NCBI GenBank assembly: GCA_001600175.1
Contig: BCJC01000002.1
Span: 2,515,111 to 2,579,110, forward strand
Direction of reading: 5' to 3'
Length of the DNA stretch: 64,000 nt
Origin: Erythrobasidium yunnanense
Taxonomy: Eukaryota > Basidiomycota > Cystobasidiomycetes > Erythrobasidiales > Erythrobasidiaceae
Shown here: one piece after another, positions 34,627 to 45,570 of the stretch
Numbering within the stretch: position 1 is the first letter of the stretch
How the letters are laid out: the number at the start of each line of letters is the position of its first letter
Made by a program: the position numbers and the translations under genes
Notes under the pieces: model-generated
Databases searched by the model: none
Told to the model about the DNA's origin: nothing
What the model saw: the letters and a program-made list of their open reading frames with translations, nothing else

Positions 34627-37033
34627 ATGCCCCTCACCCTCGACGACTTCTCCTCGCTCCCCAGCTCACCAGGGATATCCTATCCTGATCTCGTTACTCA
34701 GATTGGAGCGGATACCTTATGCACGACATTGAAAGACTATGTAGACTGCAGCGGGTTCATGATCCCAGTCCTCGTCAGCGCAGTCGTGGGATCAGTGTGT
34801 GAGTGTGCTCGCTCCCTCATCATACAGAAACAGTCGCTGATGGTGCCCTCATGCAGTAATGGGCGTCGTCGTATCGCAAGGTGCGACACACTCAAGCTGG
34901 GCCTCGATGCCAAACCTCACACTAACTTGATGTGATTGTCCCAGCCTACTCGTACACCTGGATATTCTACTGCAGACACATGCGCTCCTACGGCATACTC
35001 TCCATCGTATGGGCGTCCGTGTTATTCCAGCTCATCTCAGCAGCCGCCGACCTAGCACGGATCGTCGATATCTTCGGCAACAACTTCGGCTCCTACTCGT
35101 CTTTCGTAAAGCCCCGCGCTGCAGACGCCTTGATCTTCACTTCAAATGCCGTGTCTCAAGCTATCACGCACATCTTCTTACTGCTAAGAGCGTACAAGTT
35201 TAGCAAGATACAGCATAAATTCCATAAGAAAGTCAAGAGGGTATTCATACATGGCGTACTGGCATTCATGGCTTTCTTGATCATAACGAGCTTCGTTGGA
35301 TGCTTGGTCACGATGGTCGAGATCCAGGTTATGTGAGTCCAGGCACCAGCTTAAACAGATATCATGAGGCTAATGCTTGTTTGTGTAGCGGCAACCAGAT
35401 GCTCCTCGCGTTCAGGACTAAAGAGACCAAGATCTACGACATCGCTACGCCCATCTGGCTTGCCTCCGCGACTATCGTCGATATCACTCTGGCAGGCATT
35501 ATCTTCTGGGAGCTGTATCTGCCCAAGAAGGAGCGCAGCCATCGTCACTCAGCGTGCGTAAACATCTTCTGCCCTTGCGCAGCAAGTCTAACTGACGAAT
35601 GTACCACTCGCAGCCTCCACGACCGCATCATTTCCTTCCTTCTTCTCGTCGGCCAGTCGGGCATCAGTCTTGCTCTCTTACAACTCGCGACACTTATAAT
35701 CTGGGAGTACTATCTTTCCCTCTCCAATCCCTTAAAATGGTCTTCCTGGATGCTTTTACCACAGACTCTTCTAGGGGTATACTATACCATCACTCTCCTG
35801 AACATCATCATGATTCCATACTCCATCAGGAAGGAAAACAGCACGCGGAGCAATCAGGGCGGCCAGCTATCGACGCTGAGCAAGCTGAATGCTGGTCTAT
35901 CAGGTATCCTGGGAGGAGGCGCAGGTGGAGGTAGAGGCAGACAAGGCGACCAAGAGACGCAGATCTCAAGTAGCATGCCCCTTACTCCCAAACAGGCTAT
36001 GCGATTCGGCTGGAAGCTTGACGCAGGCAAGTTTAGCCATCATCATCAGATGGGCCAGTACCCGCACCATCACGCGAACAGAGCGGGAACAGGAAGTTTC
36101 GTCTTGACTTCTCCAACGAGATCAGCGCATGGTATTGGGAATGGGATAGCGGGACATGAGATAGTAGTACTGAGAGAAACGCTGCGAAGCGAGGATAAGA
36201 ACAGCAGCGAAGTGCATATTGGGAGGGGCGACCCATCGTACGAGAAGCAAGACTATACACCCGCATCAGGCAAGGTTTCCCCGCCTTTCTATCAGTCTGC
36301 CAATTCGTATCAAGGCACAAGGGATGGATACGGCTACGCCCCTGGAAAAGCATATAAATCAGCCCTCGTCTCGAGAATGGAGAGTCGACGACCCTCTTCT
36401 ACGCTCATTGAAGAACTTCCACCCACTTCTTCGTTCCTCTACGTTGGTCACGGCGAGAACAAAGACAAAGAGGAAGACAAGGAGATTGTGAAGAGTACGG
36501 AAATCGTAAAGATGTTTCCTAGTCCTCCTAGGTCGAGAGCTGGAAGTACGGGTATCGAGTTGATGAAATCTTCAGTCGATAACAAGCAGGCGCAAAGTGA
36601 AAGCGATGTGGAGATGGAGGAGAAGATGCAGCAGCAAGCCGCATACAGCTTCTTCTCAGCTGCCAAAGCAGAAGCAGAAGCTGAAAACGCCTCTAGCCGT
36701 AACAGGACCTCACCGCGAGAAGGTGATCAAGAGATAGATCTCGAAGCCTATCGATTCGGCAAGGATTTCTCCAATCCATCTACTCCGCTACCCTATTCGC
36801 AGGTCTTCCAGCAGCCTGTCCCTCTATCTCCTTCGCATGTCATTGGCACCTATACGCCGCGAAGGGAAGCGTTTGGCTCTTTTCCAGGAGTGTCGGGATT
36901 CAGTAATGAACATGATGATAATGAAGTAAGGAGAGGAAGGGATGATAGTAGTGATGTGGACGATGCGCTCAGCCAGGACTATGAGCAGGACGCAGCGGAG
37001 GATCGAAGTTCAAGCAGGTTCAGCTTTGATTAG
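34627..37033 (+). CDS. seven-transmembrane protein, DUF6534-like
   Basis: Exons 34627-34798, 34857-34880 (24 nt), 34945-35332, 35389-35553 and 35614-37033 encode 722 aa. The first ~300 residues contain seven hydrophobic segments, starting FMIPVLVSAVVGSVLMGVVV, then SYGILSIVWASVLFQLISAA, an Ala/Ile-rich third, VLAFMAFLIITSFVGCLVTM, the LASATIVDITLAGIIFWEL segment, LLLVGQSGISLALLQLATLI and LLGVYYTITLLNIIMI. This matches the basidiomycete DUF6534 receptor-like architecture, in which the last segments carry the conserved domain. A cytosolic tail of ~400 Ser/Glu/His-rich residues follows. Ligand and signalling partners are unknown. Confidence 0.75.
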
Positions 37034-37218
37034 CGAGAACTTCGCAGACTATTACTATTTGGAAAATGCAGAGCATCCTACGAGGATAGCTTCAATGCAA
37101 AAAAGGAAGTGAGGATCGTTAATGAGTACAACCTGTAGCATAGTCTTCTTTCATCCCGTTCTCTTCTGATCTAAGAAAGTAGAGACTGCATGTCGGAAGA
37201 GAATGAAGGAGGTTACAT

Positions 37219-37953
37219 CTACACTCCAAGTGCTGCAGCTGCATTCGGAGTAACGCTGACGGGCGTCACTTGGAGATCGCCTGGATTTATCTGCTGGATA
37301 TTCGTTGACGTCGAAGAAGAAGGCGTAGAATGCTGTGATACGAGCATGTTGCCCAGTCGTGGTTGTGCTGCGCGAGTGATGAATTCCGTCTTTACTGGGA
37401 TTTTGGCTGCTGCCAGGCGGAGGGCTGCGGGAGAAGTCAGAGATGTAACATCATTCTCTGATAGAGTGTACTCACCATCCTTTGCTACCTGTTCTGCTAT
37501 CCCACCCCCTCCTACTTCAAATATAACCTTGCCTACGCTTGCTCTGCATGCCCAGTATTCAAATGTTCCCTTTCCCTTGCCCATTCTCGTTTCATTACCT
37601 TTTATACACACTGGTATATCAGGAAAGACTCTACAGAATGTCTTGCTTCCTTTGATGACTTTGATGCCTCTCCTCAGCGCTTCCTGGGCTGAATGCAGCT
37701 GCTTTGCGCTCAACCGCGTCGGCTGCGTCACTCGGATCCCGTATTCTCCATGCTCTAGAGTGGTCCCAGATGTACTCCCTCCTGTGTGAACTGGGATCCT
37801 GCCCTTGAAAGCTTTCCGATACTTTGTACGTCTGGGCGCAAGGACTGACCGCGCACGGGTCTGTAAGGTAGAGGTAGCGCTGAAGAGTGTAGAGCTAGAT
37901 GATGAAGCTGTCGGTGACGATGTCGAAGCGAACAAGCTGCGTAAGATCAGCAT
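37219..37953 (-). CDS. MRPL16: mitochondrial large-subunit ribosomal protein uL16m
   Basis: A single exon of 244 aa. The N terminus, [18 protein letters not shown].., is a Ser/Arg-rich mitochondrial presequence. Conserved uL16 elements follow: [48 protein letters not shown] and the [20 protein letters not shown] block that lines the A-site tRNA elbow. A C-terminal extension of ~50 residues (after [14 protein letters not shown]) is Ser/Thr-rich. This is one of the few intronless genes here, together with the other mitoribosomal gene at 47760. Confidence 0.95.
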   Translation of the reverse strand: MLILRSLFASTSSPTASSSSSTLFSATSTLQTRARSVLAPRRTKYRKAFKGRIPVHTGGSTSGTTLEHGEYGIRVTQPTRLSAKQLHSAQEALRRGIKVIKGSKTFCRVFPDIPVCIKGNETRMGKGKGTFEYWACRASVGKVIFEVGGGGIAEQVAKDGEYTLSENDVTSLTSPAALRLAAAKIPVKTEFITRAAQPRLGNMLVSQHSTPSSSTSTNIQQINPGDLQVTPVSVTPNAAAALGV

Positions 37954-38286
37954 ATTTGAAGATGTATCGTCCGGTTGCCAAAAGAGCGAGCGCTTGCTTT
38001 CGTTCTTGACAAATCGACTACTGTGCTTTTACTGATTCATTCGACATCGCAAGATATGCCTGCTACACCTACATCAATGCCTTAATACCCTCACATACAT
38101 CCTGCGACCATCTCAATACGGCAAGCGGCTTTAGAGCCCGTCCAAGCTCGCCAGATCTGCAACCAGTCGCGGTCGCGCCAGCTTCTCTTGAATCACATCC
38201 TTCATATCTCTTGCTCATATCCCATTCTCTCACCCTGAAACCCATCCTCACTCTTTGCGAAGCTGTCAAAGTCGCCGCGTATCTAG
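37954..38286. promoter_or_regulatory. divergent promoter region, MRPL16 / TBC gene
   Basis: 333 bases between two divergent start codons; no exon or distinctive motif recognised. Confidence 0.4.
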
Positions 38287-40458
38287 ATGTCAGCTATGGT
38301 GCAAGATGCTCAGCCTGTGTCATCTCAAGCAAACAACATGTATCTCGTCCCGGAGAAGGCGTCCTTCCCAGCCAGGTCTTTCAGCATGTCGTCCTTACGC
38401 GACTCTGCGAATCATCAAGCTGCTTCACTACAAGTCGAGCATGTAAAGCGGAATGAGCTCAGCAGTAGCATGCGAGATCTCTCCGTCACTTCCTCTGCTC
38501 CACTCAATGGCCAATCGCCTAACAATCTATCGAAGTCGCAGCCGTCCTCACTGCCAAGACTGGCTATAGACAACCTTCAATCGTCCTCGCAAAGCCCACC
38601 TAGTGCAGATGCTCTGCATATCCAGAGGACGTATCAGAGAATATCGCGGATCGGAGGAATACCTAGAGATGGGTTCGTGGAAGGCGTAGAATTGACGAGA
38701 GAACGCAAGTCTGAAGCTACGATAAACGGCTACCTGTCGCCTCGACTTCATGGGTATGCAGAGGACGACGAAGGAGAAGGCACATCGAATAGCCAGCGCG
38801 GGAGGGTATTTGGAGACTTTTTATCAGCAGACCAGGGGGTGGACGAACAAGGGCGGCAGATGGGCGGCAGCGCGCCGTCGAGTCGCAAAGTCTCAGGAAC
38901 GACCACCACCTCTGTTCGTACGCGCCAAGAAGAGCAAGAAGAGGAAGAACAGCAGGAATACCGCTTCTTGGAGAAAGTAGATAGATATGGGTTCTTCGAG
39001 CCTACATATGGGAAATACTCAAGACTCGCGCTGCTGAGCAGGAAGGAAAACTTAGAACTTCCACCGAAGAAGCTAGCGAAGGGAAAGACGGCACAAGCGA
39101 ATGGTGCCGCGCCAGTGACGGATAAGAAAGGCAAGCGGAGGAGTTTGTTGGCTAATGGAAGTGAAGGAAATGCGACAGCACCTGGCTCGCCATATCTGAG
39201 TGTGCCAACACCCAATACGAGCGGCGCATCCTCCTTAGCGAGTAGCACGATGTCATCGAATCTTCGAGCCAGCCGGAATGGCGGTCCATCTGCAACTTCT
39301 CTCACTTCCTCCATCGGTCCAGGCGGTGTCCCGAATAACACGACCACACCTCTCTCTACTCTTGCGAAAGAGAACTCTCGGACTAACAAATGGTTCACCG
39401 AGATGCTCACGCCCAGCGACCGTGATTCAGGCGGGAACATCATTCAATGGAAGTTATCCGACAAGATACTTACAAACGAGAAGAGGCTTCGAAGACGAGT
39501 TGCGAAAGGTATTCCAGATAGATGGCGCGCGGCAGCGTGGGAAGCTCTGATATTACGGACGGAAGACCAAGCGGGCTATTCGTCAAAACGCAAGAGATCC
39601 CAGATGAATAACAGAGAAACCATCAAGAGGTTCTATGACCTCGTGCTGGAACCGTGTCCGCATGATGTGCAAATCGACCTGGATGTACCAAGAACGATCT
39701 CGGGTCATATGTACTTCCATACGCGATATGGATTAGGGCAGAGAGCGCTCTTTAACGTCCTGCATGCTTTTGCATTGCTCTGTCCGGACTGTGGATATTG
39801 TCAAGGAATGGGCTCGTTGGCCGCTACCTTTTTATGCTATCTGCCGCCGGAGGTGCGCATTACAGCAGCTGTCCCCTTCAATATCGAAGCTGATTATTTG
39901 ATGTCTTCCAGAAAGCGTATGCGGCCATGGTTGCGGTGCACGATTCTTACGACCTTCATACGATATACGCACCTGGCTTTCCTGGCATGCTGGAATGTTT
40001 TGCTGTGCAAGAACGACTTGTTGAGATTCTTATGCCTGATGTGCATCAAGTATTCGTAAGTTTGGCCCAGTCACTCACATAGTGATTTCGTACTAACGCG
40101 TAAATCGCAGGAGCGCAACTACATCACCCCTTCGTCTTTTGCGACTAAGTGGTACATCACCTTATTCTCCAACTGTATCTCCTTCTCTACCCAACTACGG
40201 ATATACGACCTCTTCCTTCTCTACGGCCTCGACTTCCTCATCGTTCTCTCAACAGCGATAATATGGAGTCTGAAGCGGTACATCCTCGATAAGAAAGCAG
40301 ATTTTGAAAGCATACTGTCGCTACTGAGCAGCTTTTTCGTACCGGAAGATGAGGATAAATTGCTGAGGTGGGCGTGTAAGCTACTGAAGAGAAGGGACAT
40401 TGCGGACGTTTTGAGGGAGACTAGGCTGGAATGGCAGAGGAAAGAAGTCCAGAGGTGA
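38287..40458 (+). CDS. TBC-domain Rab GTPase-activating protein
   Basis: Exons 38287-39852, 39912-40055 and 40111-40458 encode 685 aa. The N-terminal ~220 residues are Ser-rich and disordered. The segment FLEKVDRYGFFEP precedes the TBC core (about residues 375-685). The arginine finger lies in IDLDVPRTISGHMYF (IxxDxxR) and the glutamine finger in GYCQGM, so the catalytic dual finger is intact. RWRAAAWEALI marks the domain start, and NYITPSSFATKWYITLFSNC, LRIYDLFLLYGLDFL mark later helices. Such proteins stimulate GTP hydrolysis by Rabs in membrane traffic. The Rab partner is not predictable here. Introns are 59 and 55 nt. Confidence 0.93.
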
Positions 40459-40699
40459 ATCGAACGGAAGATTGCACAATATCGTTATTTCCAAGGATAG
40501 AGGCTGAAGATACAGCTAAAACGGTATAGTAAGGCGAATCTTGGATCGCTACCAGAGCAATTTCTTCGTTTGTTATGCAAGAAAGTCGTTTACGTATGCA
40601 TATTTGTAGCTAGTATATACGCGCAATCAAAGCAAGGCAGTGGCATAGATGTTTACATGAAGGGTTTCAAGCGACTAGATACAACGCCTGGCAGGACAC

Positions 40700-42141
40700 T
40701 CACGGCGCCGGCCATCTCGCTCCGAACTCATCATCTACAACAGCCTTCCTAGGCTTTGGCACTCCCGACCGTCTTTCCTGTTCTCTTCTCAGATCCTGAT
40801 ACATATCATGATCCTCCGTATAGATATCTTCCGCCTCTTCCGTCCATCCTTGTTCAGCCTCTTCTTGTTCCTCCGCAGCTTCTTGCGCTTCTAAGTCCGC
40901 CAAGAGCTCTTTGGCTGTTTTGGCACCTTTCACGGATCTCCCTCCGCTTCTGGCTGATGTGGCTTTTTGTTGCCCGGTGAGAGGGACGGTGACATTCATG
41001 TCTTTCATTGCGCGAGAGAGATTGTCGGCTTTGGCTGCTTCTTTTAATTTCGCTCGATCTGCTTGCAGGCGTTCAAGCTCGGGCTTGTATATTCTGGTAG
41101 GGATCGTTAATACTAGCTTAGGCGATCGCAAGCCTTGAACAGATAAACTCACTCTTCATACTCCTGTCTTGCCTCTTCCACCTTCTCGAAGAAATCCTCC
41201 ATTCCATCTCCAGTCATTGCCGACACTCCGCACGCCCTCAAGTTCTTGTAGAATTCCTCGAGGACCAAGCTCATCGAGCTCATTAGGGAAGTCATGAACC
41301 CACCTCCTTCCTCATGTGCATCTGAGCCTGGGTCTGTGCCCATCTTCTTCTGCATAAGAGCCTGCTGGAACGCTTCAAAGTCTTCCATCCATTCCTTCGC
41401 GAAGTCCCATTCTTTCACATCCGTCTTGTTGAAGACGAGTATAAACGGTAATTTCGTCTTGTAGAGGATAGAACATGCATATAGCATATTTGACATGAAA
41501 GTTTCTGGAGCAGCCGTCCGCGGTGTGTCGATGACATACGCTACTACCGTCGGCAGAGAGCTCGCCAACGAGTCCGTGATGATAGCACCAGACGCTGACC
41601 AAGTAAAGATCTCAATCTGCCCAGGTGTGTCGAGGAGGATGTAGGGCACTTTCCCACTCGCTGCTTTCTTATCTACGAACTGTAAGACCTGGTCGAATTT
41701 AGTTGTGAAGAGGTTTAAAGCAGTGAGAATACCCCCGTTTGGACCGAGGTTGTATTGCTTCATCACTTCTTTGTAGTTGACAGTGTCCCGGATATCGATG
41801 TTTGCTTCGTAGCCCAGATTTACAACTGCTGGATCTAGATTCAAAACATAGGGTGGTTTCTTGATGCCATGCAGGTAGGATGTAAGTCTATGGATGAAGG
41901 TCGTCTTGCCAGAGCCTGAAAAGCGTCGACAATCAGCATTGAGTTCTAGCTTGAAGAACGCAAAGATCATTGGGTATATCTCACCTGCCATTCCTATCGT
42001 GGTGATACACACTGCAGGCGGACTGGGCGGCATCTTCTCAGACGCTGGCGCCGTGCTTTCTGCTGCATTTGCGCCAGCTGTTTCTGGCGCAGGCGGCACG
42101 TCGTCGCTGGCTGTCGCACGTCCTTTGCCTTTATTGTCCAT
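40700..42141 (-). CDS. NPA3: GPN-loop GTPase 1, RNA polymerase II assembly/import factor
   Basis: Exons 41985-42141, 41153-41915 and 40700-41093 encode 437 aa. The P-loop GMAGSGKTTF is split by the first intron. The family-defining loop reads [25 protein letters not shown] is G3 and [13 protein letters not shown] contains the NKxD base-recognition motif. An acidic Glu-rich C-terminal tail ends in [11 protein letters not shown]. Npa3/GPN1 dimerises with GPN3 and promotes assembly and nuclear import of RNA polymerase II. The tail exon (beginning [16 protein letters not shown]) is joined by a 59-nt intron; a naive frame call would split this gene in two. Confidence 0.97.
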
Positions 42142-42416
42142 CGTAGGCTATTCAAGATAGATAACTTCTTGCGAAGAATATTGGAGATGTCGGTCACTGA
42201 TTGACGAAGAAATGGCTATAGCTCGTTGCAGTTTGTTAAGCAGCTTGATGTACAACGAGTTGCTGGGATAATGACTACAGGACTGTGCAGCTATGAGGAA
42301 GGTAGGACAACATTTGGGAAAGATGCTTTGCTGACACGGCTATGCGAGACTACGAAAGCATGATTATGGGCACAGAATGTGTGAAGGGATAACGACTGCT
42401 ATGTAAAGAGGTAGTA

Positions 42417-43739
42417 TCACCGCCTCACTACTCGCTTAACTGGGCGGGCGTTTCCATCTGTTCTCCAATTCTCGCTTGTATGATCCATTTCTACGTCACG
42501 TTGGCCTTCTCCCTCTTCTTTCCTTCCAGACGTCGAGCCGTCACTTGAATCATCTAGATTGATACTATGCTCCGTCGCAGGTTGGGGCAATGTCATTCCC
42601 GCATGCAGATCTGGCAGAAGAGAGGAGGTCCAGCGCCGTTTGGCACCTGCACCTGAATGAGCAGGCATGCTTTCTGATGGATGGCCTTGGGATGATGAGG
42701 TGCGGTGATGAGGTATTCTCCTTTCTTTGTCCTTCCCACGTCGAGCTTGTAAGCGAGTCAGAGGACTACCAGCTTGTCCGGCATCGCTTGCGGGTGTAGT
42801 AGCTGCTGAGTGCGTAGGAGAATGCGCAGCCATCTGCGAGACATCCGCTAATGTGGATACTGAGGAAGGCGGGCATGAATAAGTGAATGAATCGTTACGG
42901 ATTGACGTTGATGCGTTCCTGTAGTCTGGTGAATTGGGAGCCGAGGAGGACTGAAGCATGTTGCGAGGCTGTTGTTGCTGTTGTATGGTGGTTATTGATG
43001 TGGACGGTGTATTGTCGAAGGGAACAAGTCCAGGATTGGATGTCGAGGCGATCGGGGCTGACCGACCTACACCTGAAGCAGTACTGCGAGGACCGACGGG
43101 AGACAAGGACCGAGTGTTCTGCCGTTTGCTAACAGGTTGCTGATGTTGGGTATGTCGTGCTGGCTGCGACTGCTGTCTTGTATGCTGATGCTGCTGATGC
43201 AGAGTCTGCCTTTGATGGCTTTGCTGTTGCTGCTGCTGTAGCTCTTCGTCCTCGCCGTCCATCTCTGATCCATCTAGTCTTATCGCTTCTTGTCTTGCCT
43301 ATATTCATCGTATCAGCATGCCTGTCAAACCTTCTGCGAGCCTATGACTGGGGCTCTCACCTCGATGTAATCGATGACTTCGGCCAGGCCTTCGCTAGGC
43401 TGACCCTGGTGTATATCGAGTCCTTGCTGTAAGTACTCCAGCACATCTTCGAGCGCGGTAGAGTATCCTGCTTGATAGGCTGCAGTCCCGGATCGATCCA
43501 ACAATGGAGGCCTCAAACATCAGCGGACAGCTCAAGAAACCAGCAGTGTATGTGATGGTAGTATACACACCTCGTTTGCTTGTGTTCTGAGCTGCTTTCA
43601 ACAGCGTTACGAGCGACTGGGCTGACGCTTTGAAGCACGCCTGGAGCTCAGCTTCTGCGGCTGTCTGCTGTCTGTGCTGTCTGCTGTTTGATGCGCTACG
43701 CCGTGGCAGCTGATCTGCGAGATGTCTGAGCGAGTCCAT
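42417..43739 (-). CDS. unknown Gln-rich protein with a conserved-looking helical N terminus
   Basis: Exons 43571-43739, 43361-43479 and 42417-43298 encode 389 aa. The first ~115 residues look folded: MDSLRHLADQLPRR, LQACFKASAQSLVTLLKAAQ, AYQAGYSTALEDVLEYLQQG, and GLAEVIDYIEARQEAIRLDG. The remaining ~270 residues are disordered, starting with a Gln/His run (CAG/CAA/CAT codons, about 43160-43240) and then Ser/Pro/Arg-rich. I do not recognise the family. The start at 43739 lies only 61 bp from the divergent start at 43801. Confidence 0.65.
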
Positions 43740-43800
43740 CAAATCTAAGGTCAAGGTCGAGGTTGTTGAGCGGATCCAAGGGGCATGTCTGACTTATGAC
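43740..43800. promoter_or_regulatory. 61-bp bidirectional promoter interval
   Basis: The entire space between two divergent start codons. Core promoters must overlap the neighbouring 5' exons, or the transcripts must overlap at their 5' ends. Confidence 0.5.
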
Positions 43801-44747
43801 ATGTCAAAACATCTAAGTAGGAGGATTCTAACGCGCAGAAGCTATTCCAACACTGCAAATACACGAGACTATCTATGTGTGCTGCCTTTCCGTCACCCTC
43901 CTATCTGCCTAATGCTCCCTGACATCCGACATCCCCTCTGTTTGAAATGCCCATTATCTCACTCCAGATGACATGTATGCGTGCCGAATACCGTGGAATA
44001 TGACCCATCTGACTGATCTATAGCGACGAACATGGCCAGCTCTTCCTATCTGGAACTCGGATGGTTCGTCAATAGCCGGAACACCCGATAGTCGCTGACA
44101 GCTTGCGTCCATCAAGCGCAACTTCACGACCTGCTACAAGGATCCTGCCTTTCTCGACTTCTTCTACTCGCGCCTGAAGCCTATGCCAGTACCCAAAACA
44201 AGCCAGGAAGAGCAGCGCTATAAAGTGCTTCGCAGCAAAGGCTATACATTCTTGAGCTTATGCGGGATAGAAAGAAACTACATACGGTCGAAAGACACGC
44301 CCATTGTCTTTAATGACTTGCAGAAGAGCGCTGATCGGCAGGGTACCCAAGCTTGTCAGTTGTGTATAGAACTGTAACACTTACTTCGATAGCATGGCTG
44401 ACATGTGTTCCTACACTACAGGGCATCTGCGATACGCCGGCACGCTTCTACATCCCTTCTCCCCCTCTTCGCTCAAGGCAGACGATCGGGGATACTTTTA
44501 CCATCCATCACCTGTTCCTTCCCAGCGTAGCAGCAGGAGTAAGAACACCCAGCTGAACGGTATAGCGGAGTCTAATCTATATGGTGGCTATTCCCTCATA
44601 AAGTCGTCATTGGCGCTTGCGAAGATGAGTGAGAACCTCGAGCTGGGTGATTCAGGCGAGGGAGAATATAGCTTCGAAGGGAAGAGGTATCCTATCGGGA
44701 GATTGAATGAAGCGGAAGTGATTAGGGGACTAGGGTTCATAGACTAG
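43801..44747 (+). CDS. UPF0598 (C8orf82-type) mitochondrial protein
   Basis: Five exons (43801-43876, 43968-43974, 44024-44063, 44102-44342, 44422-44747) encode 229 aa. The N terminus MSKHLSRRILTRRSYSN is a mitochondrial targeting sequence. Exon 2 is a 7-nt microexon (ATGACAT); only with it does the frame give RDYLYDIDEHGQLFLSGT, which matches the family's start (aromatic stretch, then D-x-x-GQLFL). Then come RNFTTCYKDPAFLDFFYSRL, FLSLCGIERNYIRSKDTPIVF and the Gly-Gly/Pro-Phe region LRYAGTLLHPFSP. Intron 3 is short (38 nt). The family is conserved from fungi to humans, with no established activity. Confidence 0.85.
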
Positions 44748-44811
44748 ACAGGCCAGCGATGCGTCCTTCATGTTTGCCAGGCTGGAGCGCCATGAACTAT
44801 GCTCCAGGGAA

Positions 44812-45342
44812 TCAGAGAAGCGATCCATAGGACTCCATATGCTGTTTATGTGTCTTTGCCGCTGTTCCCGTTAATCTGAGCAACCAAGCCAGAGGAGCCG
44901 GTGCTTTGCCCCAAACCGTCTCCGTGACTTTACTCTTTCCATCTGCTGTACTCTCCGCTATTCTCAACTTGTACTCCTCTATTCCAGCAGCTGCCACCCG
45001 CGAATGGAAGAGGACAGCATGCTCATTGTCCGCTACGTTTTGCGCGCCCACAACGTTCGCGAGACCCAGCTTGAAGCTGAAATGTACAGCGTCTGGTGAA
45101 TTATCGATGTCTGGCCATGGAAGGTCTGTAGGCCGAGTAGTCGCGTCCAGTTTCTGCGAAACGTCGTTGAAAGCGGGAGTATCGCCATTTGCTGGTTGTG
45201 AGGGCAGCTGTGTTATGGTACAGTCTTTGCAGCTTGGAAGAGCTTGTTGGAGACGAGGGAGATTCTGAGGCGAAGAAAGGAGGGTCCAGGCTATCTCGAG
45301 CGGACAGTCCAGAATGACAGAGTGATGAAGGCGGAAGGCCAT
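44812..45342 (-). CDS. SRPBCC (START/Bet v1-like) superfamily protein
   Basis: A single exon of 176 aa from MAFRLHHSVILDC. The pattern FRLHHSVILDCPLEIAWTLLSSPQNLPRLQ, a beta strand followed by the V-pocket helices with the Leu-Pro element, is typical of SRPBCC/polyketide-cyclase folds. Later strands are VHFSFKLGLANVVG, HAVLFHSRVAAAGIEEYKLRIAE and KVTETVWGKAP, and a C-terminal helix ends at MESYGSLL. Such proteins bind hydrophobic ligands; the ligand is unknown. The frame stays open upstream to 45486, but residues before Met-49 look like leader, so the internal ATG at 45342 is preferred. Confidence 0.65.
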   Translation of the reverse strand: MAFRLHHSVILDCPLEIAWTLLSSPQNLPRLQQALPSCKDCTITQLPSQPANGDTPAFNDVSQKLDATTRPTDLPWPDIDNSPDAVHFSFKLGLANVVGAQNVADNEHAVLFHSRVAAAGIEEYKLRIAESTADGKSKVTETVWGKAPAPLAWLLRLTGTAAKTHKQHMESYGSLL

Positions 45343-45570
45343 GGGTAATGGTGAGATAGCAATGCAGAGATTCGGTGGGAAGGTTGTGAAGACGCGATTG
45401 CTTGACCGCGATGAGTCGGTAAGAATACAACGACATCGATATCTGAGTCTGCAGAAGCTATAGACACCAAGATACGTGTGCCACACGGTCTGTACTATGA
45501 AGAATAATTGCTTGTGAATCTATGCTGGGAGCGCTCCGACACTCCTTGGAATCCAACTTCCTCAAGAGCT

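Noticed and set aside
38748-39443. 231-codon - strand ORF
   Set aside because: Antisense shadow of the low-complexity N-terminal half of the TBC gene.
41149-41152. Apparent stop separating two - strand ORFs (40700-41152 and 41149-42141)
   Set aside because: Not two genes: the stop is inside a 59-nt intron, and splicing fuses the GTPase with its acidic tail, as in NPA3 orthologues.
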